Assembly: GCF_007830295.1 (NCBI RefSeq)
Contig: NZ_VLKC01000002.1
Span: 3,187,906 to 3,251,905, forward strand
Source: Sporomusa sp. KB1
Lineage (GTDB): Bacteria; Bacillota; Negativicutes; Sporomusales; Sporomusaceae
DNA length: 64,000 nucleotides
Direction: 5' to 3'
Shown: piece after piece, positions 54,160 to 60,826 of the stretch
How positions within the stretch are numbered: the first letter of the stretch is position 1
Layout: the number at the start of each line of letters is the position of its first letter
Program-made: the position numbers and the translations under genes
Notes under the pieces: model-generated
Told to the model about the DNA's origin: nothing
Seen by the model: only the letters and a program-made list of their open reading frames with translations
Database searches by the model: none

Positions 54160-54407
54160 GTCTCGGGGCACTGCCATTTATTCTTCAAAGGGCAAAATGG
54201 CTTAACCTGCCGACATAGAAAAAAGGACCTTGCATTAAAGCTTTTCGAAGCTTATGCAAGGTCCTTTTTTTATCCTCAACCCGCGTAAATACGGGAATTT
54301 CTGCGTGCTAAAAAGGGCAGTCACCATGGAGTGGCGGGCATTCCTGGCAAAGCCAGGGAGAATACAGGAAAATGCCCTTTGAAGAATAAATGGCAGTGCC
54401 CCGCGAC
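54160..54407. repeat. 248-bp element, distant copy 4
   Basis: The same orientation and block order as the tandem array at 48818-49577, with the internal hairpin perfect (GGACCTTGCATTAAAGC / GCTTATGCAAGGTCC) between A- and T-runs. Together with copy 3 it brackets the whole IS21/MobV/OLD island in direct orientation. Confidence 0.85.
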
Positions 54408-54417
54408 AAAAGAAAAA

Positions 54418-54450
54418 CCCGCAAGCCTTGATTTATCAAGGTGTTGCGGG
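54418..54450 (-). terminator. Terminator of the first integrase tail
   Basis: CCCGCAA, one base, CCTTGAT / ATCAAGG, two bases, TTGCGGG; preceded by a run of A, so on the minus strand the stem is followed by T. Its right 25 bases recur at 56745-56769. Confidence 0.75.
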
Positions 54451-54481
54451 TGTCACTTTTTTCTAGCGTACTAGAAACGTA

Positions 54482-54646
54482 CTATTCTTTTTTATTAGAG
54501 TTATTTTTATTCTTCTTTTTATCCTTTTTTGTTACTTCGCTATTCAATTTTTCAAGCCTTTCAGCAACTTCACTATGCTTGTTTGGATATAAGTGGGAAT
54601 AAATTTGAAGCGTGGTTTCAACCTTTTCATGTCCGAATATTATGCT
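54482..54646 (-). pseudogene. C-terminal remnant of a tyrosine integrase
   Basis: Read on the minus strand: FGHEKVETTLQIYSHLYPNK, then HSEVAERLEKLNSEV and a lysine/asparagine-rich tail to the stop at 54482. This is the end of a phage integrase with the catalytic tyrosine (IYSHLYP) but no upstream Arg-His-Arg part. The rest was lost where the tail-chaperone region begins. Confidence 0.75.
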
Positions 54647-54676
54647 TTATGCAGCGGGAAATTAGGAGGTTATTTA

Positions 54677-55062
54677 ATGAAATTAAATATTACGCCCAGT
54701 TTACCAACAGTGGAGAACGCAAAGCTACATGGATACCGGGGGTTAACTGCGAAACCCCACCGAGTGATGCTATTGAAATTACGGAAAAGGAACAAAATTT
54801 ATACGCTACTGGTCAGTATATCCGCAGTGCTGACGGCAAGCCTGTAGAAAAGCCGTCATATGCATCAACAACAGAAGAAAAATTAGCTGCCATCAGATCT
54901 GAACGTGACCGACTGCTGATGGAAAGTGATAAGTATATGTTATCGGATTACCCAATAACCGATATTAAGCGTGAGCAATGGAAAATCTACCGGCAGGTAC
55001 TGAGGCACCTACCGGTAACTTGCGACCCGGATAATCCGGTTTGGCCGGTGAAGCCTGAGTAA
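54677..55062 (+). pseudogene. Phage tail assembly chaperone-like gene, frameshifted at its fourth codon
   Basis: The ribosome site AGGAGG precedes ATG at 54677, but the protein-like frame (KYYAQFTNSGERKATWIPGV, then EEKLAAIRSERDRLLMESDK and REQWKIYRQVLRHLPVTCD) is one base off. Restoring one base in the A-run at 54685-54687 would give M-K-L-K-Y-Y and a ~128-residue protein with the R-x-x-RD-x-L-L...W-x-x-YRQ-x-LR pattern of tail assembly chaperones. It may be a true lesion, a sequencing error in a homopolymer, or slippage. Confidence 0.6.
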
Positions 55063-55077
55063 GAGCAAGTGAAACTA

Positions 55078-56028
55078 TCAACTTTTGGTAAATAAAAAAC
55101 AAGCTTGATCACCATCATGCTTTAGGTTTAATTTGGCCGCCATATCGCGGTAAGATTTAAGGTCTTCCTTGGTTAAATCGGGCATTTTAGAATCAACTAA
55201 AGATAACCCTTTTTTATAACTCTCACTTCCTAAAAATTGAGAAGCCGTTGAGTCCCAAATAATATCCTTTATCACTAAGTTTGATTTATGCGCAAGTAAC
55301 TCTATGCTTTTAACCGTATGTAAAAATAAATGACGGGGCGCATCCAACTGTACCCAGTTTATCCCGTAATGACGCCACGCATAAGAAGATGCAATTGGTA
55401 TTCGAATAAGTAGATGAGCTTTGGGTGCCAAAAGCGTATATATTTTATTTAATACCTGCTCTGGATTTTGCATGTGTTCAAAAGAATGGTGTAGCATAAT
55501 GAAATCAAACTGCTTATTATTTAAGTCGTATATCTCGGATTTGAAAATTTTAACTGAATTTTTATAGGCGATATCATGCTGAATATAGGGATCAACTCCT
55601 ATCAAATTGGTAAAACCAGCTTCTGCCATTTCACTTAATAAAGTGCCAGAACCGCAACCGATATCAAGGATTCTGGAGGAAAATCTAAGGTGTATTTTTT
55701 TAGACCAAATTAAGCGATCTGGCCTTTTTTTGCCCAAACATAATAACCAGCCAATAAAGGTAGGGTGATTAAGCCAATAAGCAGTTCTTTTGCTTAACCG
55801 ATATTTTTTCCATGATGTTTTTTGCATTGGAGATTTAAATGAATAGTAATCTTGCGGATAATATTTAGAGAAATCTGCAGGGATGTTAATTAATTGCAGA
55901 CAACCACAATTAACACACTCTAAATAATTAAATTCATCCCTTAACCCTAAATGCATTTCTTTAGCGACATGAAAAGAGTTATTATCTTCATTGCCACAAA
56001 TTTGACAAGACTGTATCAATGAAACCAT
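55078..56028 (-). CDS. SAM-dependent methyltransferase with N-terminal zinc ribbon
   Basis: 316 residues. The first ~45 hold two C-x2-C pairs (CQICGN and CVNCGC) as in the zinc-binding domain of methyltransferase family 13-type enzymes. The SAM site is ILDIGCGSGTLLSEM near residue 110, then MLHHSFEHMQNPEQVLN and LLIRIPIASSY. The C-terminal part is family-typical. Such enzymes modify sugars or small molecules, and phages carry them beside tail fibres. It is read opposite to the phage genes around it, suggesting a cargo gene. Confidence 0.85.
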   Translation of the reverse strand: MVSLIQSCQICGNEDNNSFHVAKEMHLGLRDEFNYLECVNCGCLQLINIPADFSKYYPQDYYSFKSPMQKTSWKKYRLSKRTAYWLNHPTFIGWLLCLGKKRPDRLIWSKKIHLRFSSRILDIGCGSGTLLSEMAEAGFTNLIGVDPYIQHDIAYKNSVKIFKSEIYDLNNKQFDFIMLHHSFEHMQNPEQVLNKIYTLLAPKAHLLIRIPIASSYAWRHYGINWVQLDAPRHLFLHTVKSIELLAHKSNLVIKDIIWDSTASQFLGSESYKKGLSLVDSKMPDLTKEDLKSYRDMAAKLNLKHDGDQACFLFTKS

Positions 56029-56157
56029 CCTTTACCAATTTATTATAATTAAATATAATTATAATAAATTATGTTTAATTATTGTAGTAGATTTTTACTT
56101 TCAGATTTATTATTACCGCGAATAGCGGTTATTTTTATCTCATTGGAGGTGATGCCC

Positions 56158-56496
56158 TTGGAACCAACACAAGTTATAAATGTCATGGCGCAAAACCCGA
56201 ACTTAATCGGGTTTATTTTATTTGTCATAGTTTTTCTGCCGCTACTTGGTTACGTTATTCGAAATGCTGATAAACAGGCAAGTAGGCAGCAGGATTTTTC
56301 CAATCGTTCTATGGATGATGCCAAAATCCGCGAGGAACGTTTAGGAGATTTGGTTAATAACACTTTGGCTGAACAAACTAAAGCCCTAAATAATATCAAT
56401 AATACCATGATTTGCATGAACCAAAACTTAACTGACGTTAAGGGCCGTGTTGATACACTTGAAAATCATATTGGTTTAGAAAGGAATTTATCGTAA
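56158..56496 (+). CDS. BhlA/UviB-type holin-like protein
   Basis: 112 residues from TTG 56158, seven bases after GGAGGTG; an upstream frame exists but no start fits better. One N-terminal membrane helix (LIGFILFVIVFLPLLGYVI) is followed by a charged coiled coil with heptad spacing (VNNTLAEQTKALNNINNTM, LTDVKGRVDTLENHIG). The layout and neighbour, an amidase starting on its stop codon, match holin-endolysin pairs of Firmicute prophages. Confidence 0.85.
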   Translation: MEPTQVINVMAQNPNLIGFILFVIVFLPLLGYVIRNADKQASRQQDFSNRSMDDAKIREERLGDLVNNTLAEQTKALNNINNTMICMNQNLTDVKGRVDTLENHIGLERNLS

Positions 56497-56750
56497 TGAG
56501 AGAAACTATTAATGGTGGTCACTATCCAGGTAAAGATTCCGGTGCAGTAGGTGCTACCGGATTACAAGAAGCAGTTGTTGTAAGGGATGTAATGCAGCGT
56601 GTAGCCGGTTATCTTAGGGCTATCGGTCACGAAGTATTAGAAGTCCAGGAAAATGAATTATACCAAATCACGGATGCATCTAATGAATTCAACTCTGATT
56701 TATTTGTCAGCATTCATTGTAATGCTGCTAGCAGTTCAGCAGCACCTTGA
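56496..56750 (+). pseudogene. Prophage endolysin (Amidase_3), truncated
   Basis: 84 residues: NGGHYPGKDSGAVGATGLQE (first zinc His and the Glu region) and DLFVSIHCNAASSS (second His). The frame then meets the CCTTGATTTATCAAGG repeat and stops as AAP. The second half of the domain, with the catalytic Glu, is missing. The start overlaps the holin stop (TAATG). Truncation falls exactly at the 25-base repeat shared with 54426-54450, so a recombination or deletion joined it to a second integrase end. Confidence 0.8.
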
Positions 56751-56769
56751 TTTATCAAGGTGTTGCGGG
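56745..56769. repeat. 25-bp direct repeat at the prophage deletion junction
   Basis: The 25 bases starting CCTTGATTTATCAAGG and ending TTGCGGG are identical to 54426-54450. There they form the right side of a complete terminator; here the left arm is missing. Confidence 0.8.
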
Positions 56770-56797
56770 ATTTTTCATCAAACGTACTAAAAATGTA

Positions 56798-56846
56798 CTA
56801 TTCTTTCTTATCTTGCCTATTATTTTCTGGTTCTAAGGAAATTCTA
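56798..56846 (-). pseudogene. Second integrase C-terminal scrap
   Basis: On the minus strand the last codons read EPENNRQDKKE before a stop at 56798-56800. They are followed by the same 3' layout (TAGTACAT, TTTAGTACGT and the Lys-Lys-Glu ending) as the integrase tail at 54482. It is the end of a related integrase gene whose remainder is gone. Confidence 0.5.
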
Positions 56847-56916
56847 TAAATTGGAGTTTATTATTTGATTATCAGATTTATTTTGATACATAATTCCACA
56901 ATAGGGAGGTATTTTT

Positions 56917-57060
56917 ATGTATGGTCATGTTCCTTACGGAATAATTGCTTTTCAGATATTTCATGTAGCTGTAGTAGGTGGTGGTTTATACTTACTGTAC
57001 AGTATTGCTAAATCGTTAAAACGAATTGCCGACAATTTGGACAAAACTGACAATGTTTAA
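56917..57060 (+). CDS. Small single-span membrane protein
   Basis: 47 residues after GGGAGG: a short polar start, a membrane helix (IIAFQIFHVAVVGGGLYLLY) and an amphipathic tail SIAKSLKRIADNLDK. The clean ribosome site and helix-plus-tail design suggest a real gene. No family is recognised. It sits between the prophage scar and the MscS gene. Confidence 0.6.
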   Translation: MYGHVPYGIIAFQIFHVAVVGGGLYLLYSIAKSLKRIADNLDKTDNV

Positions 57061-57137
57061 AATTTAATCCCATCTTTCAGCCAGTGTGCCGGGGATGGGA
57101 TTTTTTTACTGAATTTCCAACAGTATAGGAGGATACA

Positions 57138-58175
57138 ATGGTAGAATTTTTCATGGAAATAGAAAACCGAATTGTAAACGGTGGATTTAAAACGCATTTG
57201 GTAATATTCATTATTTGCTTAGTAGTAGGCAGCATCATACTGCAGTGGGTATTTAGTAAAATACTCAAAATAATCGCACAAAAGACAAACATTTCTTATT
57301 CCCTGCTGCAACAAACATTTAAGGGAATACCTACCTTGTTGGGCATTCTCATTGGCATTTACGTTGCTATGGAAGTCCTGGCAATTCCACCGGGACCGAA
57401 GCTGTTTCTCCAACATTTGTTTCATTCTATTGTCATTATGACCCTGACTCTTATGGTCGCTCATCTGGCCTCCGGGTATCTTAAGCATAAACTAGGGCAA
57501 AAATCTGAACAATTTGCTTCTACTTCGATCTTAGTTACAACAATTGACCTGGCTGTTTACGCCATTGGCATATTGGTGCTGCTGGAATCCTTAGGAGTTT
57601 CCATTTCTCCGCTTATTACTGCCTTGGGCGTTGGCGGTTTGGCTACAGCTTTGGCGCTGCAGGACACTTTGGCGAATTTATTTTCCGGCATCAATACGCT
57701 GGTGTCCAAACAAATCAAGATGGGTGATTTCGTTAAACTGTCCACTGGCGAAGAGGGCCATGTGATAGATATGAACTGGCGCAATACCACAATAAAAACT
57801 CCTACTGAGAATATGGTAGTCGTACCCAACCAAAAGATTGCTTCTTCTATAATTACTAATTATGCGCAGCCTTTCGCGGAATGTTCTATTTCTATCCCCA
57901 TAGGTGTTAGTTATGAAAGTGATTTGGACCATGTGGAAAAAGTTACTGCCGCGGTTGCCAAAGAAGTCCTCGAAGAAACCAAGGGAGGCGCAACAGGCTT
58001 TGAACCGTTTGTCCGGTACTGCAGTTTCGGCGAGTACAGTATCAACTTCAATGTAATATTGCGAGTCAAAACCGTAACAGACCAGCATCTTATTCGCCAC
58101 CAATTCATTAAGAGAATTTATGCACGTTATCTGCAGGAAGGAATAGTAATTCCGATCCAGAGAAAAGAATATTGA
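57138..58175 (+). CDS. MscS-family mechanosensitive channel
   Basis: 345 residues after AGGAGG. About four membrane helices are followed by the conserved pore helix and beta domain: LGVGGLATALALQDTLANLFSG, then QIKMGDFVKLSTGEEGHVIDMNWRNTTIKT and VVVPNQKIASSIITNY. The C-terminal alpha/beta vestibule domain ends at FIKRIYARYLQEGIVIPIQ. It releases solutes on hypo-osmotic shock. It lies at the boundary where core genes resume after the prophage scar. Confidence 0.93.
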   Translation: MVEFFMEIENRIVNGGFKTHLVIFIICLVVGSIILQWVFSKILKIIAQKTNISYSLLQQTFKGIPTLLGILIGIYVAMEVLAIPPGPKLFLQHLFHSIVIMTLTLMVAHLASGYLKHKLGQKSEQFASTSILVTTIDLAVYAIGILVLLESLGVSISPLITALGVGGLATALALQDTLANLFSGINTLVSKQIKMGDFVKLSTGEEGHVIDMNWRNTTIKTPTENMVVVPNQKIASSIITNYAQPFAECSISIPIGVSYESDLDHVEKVTAAVAKEVLEETKGGATGFEPFVRYCSFGEYSINFNVILRVKTVTDQHLIRHQFIKRIYARYLQEGIVIPIQRKEY

Positions 58176-58177
58176 AA

Positions 58178-58267
58178 ATGAAGCGGCACCTGCTTGAGTC
58201 AAAGAAGAAGTGGCATGAGCGTCAGAAACAAGAAAATGAGCGACACGAAGAGCAATCCATGAAATAA
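58178..58267 (+). CDS. Possible 29-residue charged peptide
   Basis: A frame beginning three bases after the mscS stop encodes a highly charged helix (MKRHLLESKKKWHERQKQEN and onward). There is no clear ribosome site; it could be translated by coupling to mscS. Weak support. Confidence 0.3.
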   Translation: MKRHLLESKKKWHERQKQENERHEEQSMK

Positions 58268-58368
58268 TGCAATGGAAATGAGACATAGATAATAAACATG
58301 GTAAGCCCCTGGCGTGTGCCAGGGGCTGTTTCTAGTCCATTAGGATAATGATGCTTTAGAAAGCTGGA

Positions 58369-58653
58369 TTATTTTTTTTGATGGATGATTACATCTGCAA
58401 TACCGGTTTCTTTTACAATTTTCGTAAGCTGAGCGTCGTCCATTATCCATTCGTCGCCGAATTAATCCGGACCTAGGTATTCGACTGGCATGCCGACACC
58501 GTCCATATCATTTTTAAACATTGGGTTATTGATCATTTGGTTAAGGGCGGCTGCTAGCCTGGCTACTGGATTGGTTTTATTGCCGGACTGGCTGTTGGTG
58601 CGTCGGCGTTATTGCTGCGCCTGATTAGAGTTCAAAGAAAAAGCCCGGCATAA
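58369..58653. pseudogene. Two gene remnants of unknown family
   Basis: On the minus strand, 58369-58560 reads NNPMFKNDMDGVGMPVEYLG, an in-frame TAA, then FGDEWIMDDAQLTKIVKETG and IADVIIHQKK. It is clearly protein-like but interrupted. On the + strand, 58560-58653 reads GYWIGFIAGLAVGASALLLR and a basic tail, resembling the membrane segment of YtxH-like proteins without a start. Neither appears functional. Confidence 0.4.
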
Positions 58654-58717
58654 ATGTAACAGTTAAGTTTTATGTAACATAGTATAGAATATAAAAACGT
58701 AAAGGAGGTGTGTGTCA

Positions 58718-59074
58718 ATGGAGGAAAACAACAGGAAGTGCTTTTGTCATTCCGAGGATGAAGAGTTTACTCATGTACACGAATTTTTAGGAAGTACTAA
58801 ATTGGCAGAATTAGAAGAAGATCCGCATAACCATCGTTTTGCTGGGGTTTCAGATGAAGTTATCGAGATGGGAAATACCCATGTACACGATATCTTTACA
58901 AGAACAGATTTTTATGAAGACCACTTTCACGAAATTTGTGTTCGAACAGGTCCCGCAATTTGTGTAGGTGATGGCAAACATGTACACTTTGTATGTGGAA
59001 CAACTACTGAGGCTGAAGACCATGTTCATGATTTTGTATTTGCTACCCTAATTCAAGATCCAATAGGAGAATAA
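58718..59074 (+). CDS. YmaF-family histidine-rich protein
   Basis: 118 residues from ATG 58718, nine bases after AAAGGAGG. It contains five H-x-H-type modules (THVHEF, DPHNHRF, NTHVHDI, DHFHEI, KHVHFV and DHVHDF) in the regular spacing of the YmaF family, with GVRTGPAI-like RTGPAICVGDGKHVHF. It probably binds metal; its role is not established, although B. subtilis ymaF is spore-associated by context. A cysteine pair (C-F-C) is near the N-terminus. A terminator follows. Confidence 0.85.
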   Translation: MEENNRKCFCHSEDEEFTHVHEFLGSTKLAELEEDPHNHRFAGVSDEVIEMGNTHVHDIFTRTDFYEDHFHEICVRTGPAICVGDGKHVHFVCGTTTEAEDHVHDFVFATLIQDPIGE

Positions 59075-59150
59075 CAACTGTATTGAAGAAGTCCATTATA
59101 ATAAATATAGTAAGGAAAATTGAGTGGGAATAATCTAGAATAGCTAGCCT

Positions 59151-59192
59151 GTAACCTGCAAAGCATTAATTTTGCTAGGGTTACGGGCTTAT
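59151..59192 (+). terminator. Terminator after the YmaF-family gene
   Basis: GTAACC(T)GCAAA / TTTGC(TAG)GGTTAC stem, followed by GGGCTTATTATTTT. Confidence 0.65.
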
Positions 59193-59257
59193 TATTTTGG
59201 CAGTAACCAGCAGAGAAGCGGCAGGAATTTATTTCCTTCTGCCGAAGATGTTAGTAA

Positions 59258-59701
59258 ATGGGCATGGAGGAGTTGATAATTGTGGTTCTTGCTGACATAT
59301 TTGCTATTAAAGGTTTACCAATATGGGTTCCGCGTAGATTATCGATAATAGTAAAAGATACCGGAGAAAGCGACGTTGAGTTTTTTATACAAGAGATCAA
59401 CATAGACCAAGAGATATTGGAAAACAATAATTGTTCAGTATTCTTCCTAACAGCAAAAGAACTTATTAAGGCTAGTTTTGGGTTGAGTAATATATGTATT
59501 GAGCGGCGTAAAAGATCAGATATAGTAACAATTCAAAAGCAACTTAAGGTTCCTATAAAAGACAAATTTACTGATCCAGATATAGAGTATTATTCGGTTC
59601 ATCTAGTTTTTAGTAATGGCGCAGATGAAACTATTTTCGAGCCTAAATTTATAACAGAGTTAAATTTAAAAAATTATAAACGATTAGTTAGTAAAATTTA
59701 A
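59258..59701 (+). CDS. Unknown protein of 147 residues
   Basis: Starts at ATG 59258 or 59264 near GGAGG; an alternative is GTG 59282 after GGAGTTGATAATT. The sequence is soluble and mixed alpha/beta (SIIVKDTGESDVEFFIQEIN, VPIKDKFTDPDIEYYSVHLVF). It resembles no family I know. It has its own terminator and lies upstream of the PPDK regulator gene without evident link. Confidence 0.6.
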   Translation: MGMEELIIVVLADIFAIKGLPIWVPRRLSIIVKDTGESDVEFFIQEINIDQEILENNNCSVFFLTAKELIKASFGLSNICIERRKRSDIVTIQKQLKVPIKDKFTDPDIEYYSVHLVFSNGADETIFEPKFITELNLKNYKRLVSKI

Positions 59702-59763
59702 GCAAGGTTCTATAATCGCATAATATTAAAAAGGAAACGTGGAAGGGAATAATCCAGAATACG

Positions 59764-59803
59764 AAAACTATGGAATACTAAACCTGTCCATAGTTTTTTT
59801 GTT
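59764..59803 (+). terminator. Terminator before the PPDK operon
   Basis: AAAACTATGG / CCATAGTTTT stem followed by TTT. Confidence 0.8.
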
Positions 59804-59989
59804 AATCTGGAAGGAAAAATGCAATTTATGTTGAATAGAATTTATTTAGAGTATGCTAATGGTTCTTAAAATATATTTAGTATACTATATTTAATGGTGT
59901 GGGGTGATTTGCAAACAAGTGCTTTGGTAGATACTGTCCCTATTAAAATATAATAGTAGCAGGATGAGTAATACCGGCATGGGGGGGGA

Positions 59990-60826
59990 ATGGCTATACA
60001 TTCAGCCAATAATATGCCAACAGTCTATATCATTTCCGATTCCATTGGTGAAACCGCGGAGCTTGTGGCAAGAGCGGCAGCCAGTCAATTTGCTGGTGCC
60101 AAGATAAACTTTAAGCGCAAACCGCATATTAATTCAGAGGAAGAAATAATGTGTGCTTTAGAGGCGGCTGCGCAGAGTGGTGCTGCTGTGGTCTATACTC
60201 TAGTACGCCAGGATTTAAAAGAGTGTTTGGAGATTAAAGCAGCAGAGCTTGGTATAATCAGCGTTGATATCATGTACCCGGTGATTGCGGCACTAGAAAG
60301 TATTACTGGGTTATCACCACGCAATGAATCGGGTCTTATTAGAAAGGTTGATAAGGAATATTTCGCCAAAGTAGAGGCTGTTGAGTTTGCCGTAAAATAT
60401 GATGATGGAAAAAACCCTAGCGGGCTGGCAAAGGCTGATCTAGTTATAGTTGGAGTATCGCGTACCTCCAAGACGCCGCTATGCATATATTTAGCCCATA
60501 AAGGGGTTAAAGCTGCCAATGTGCCGCTTGTTGCCGAAGCACCGCCACCAGATGAACTTTTTAATCTACCAGGAAATAAAATTATTGGGTTAACAATTAA
60601 ACCAATAATTTTACAGGAAATACGAAAGCAGCGATTAAGAACAATGGGCTTATCCGTAGACACTAACTATGCAAGTATGGAGAAAATATCGACAGAGTAC
60701 GAGTATGCTTGGTCGATTATGCGGAAGCTTGGATGCACTGTTATTGATGTAACTAACAAATCTGTAGAAGAGACAGCAGCATATGTGCTGGACATTTATC
60801 GTAAAGGGGTAGTGACAAGTGAGTAA
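59990..60826 (+). CDS. Pyruvate, phosphate dikinase regulatory protein (DUF299)
   Basis: 278 residues after GGGGGG. It begins VYIISDSIGETAELVARAAA, has the P-loop-like GVSRTSKTPLCIYLA near residue 155, and NVPLVAEAPPPDELF. The family carries out ADP-dependent phosphorylation of a threonine in PPDK (inactivation) and its phosphate-dependent removal. The target enzyme is encoded directly downstream with an eight-base overlap, which confirms the pairing. Confidence 0.95.
   Translation: MAIHSANNMPTVYIISDSIGETAELVARAAASQFAGAKINFKRKPHINSEEEIMCALEAAAQSGAAVVYTLVRQDLKECLEIKAAELGIISVDIMYPVIAALESITGLSPRNESGLIRKVDKEYFAKVEAVEFAVKYDDGKNPSGLAKADLVIVGVSRTSKTPLCIYLAHKGVKAANVPLVAEAPPPDELFNLPGNKIIGLTIKPIILQEIRKQRLRTMGLSVDTNYASMEKISTEYEYAWSIMRKLGCTVIDVTNKSVEETAAYVLDIYRKGVVTSE

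Noticed and set aside
58440..58480. Selenocysteine or programmed readthrough at the internal stop of the minus-strand remnant
   Set aside because: The stop is TAA rather than TGA, there is no start or ribosome site upstream, and the flanking + strand also carries a broken gene, so simple decay is more likely.
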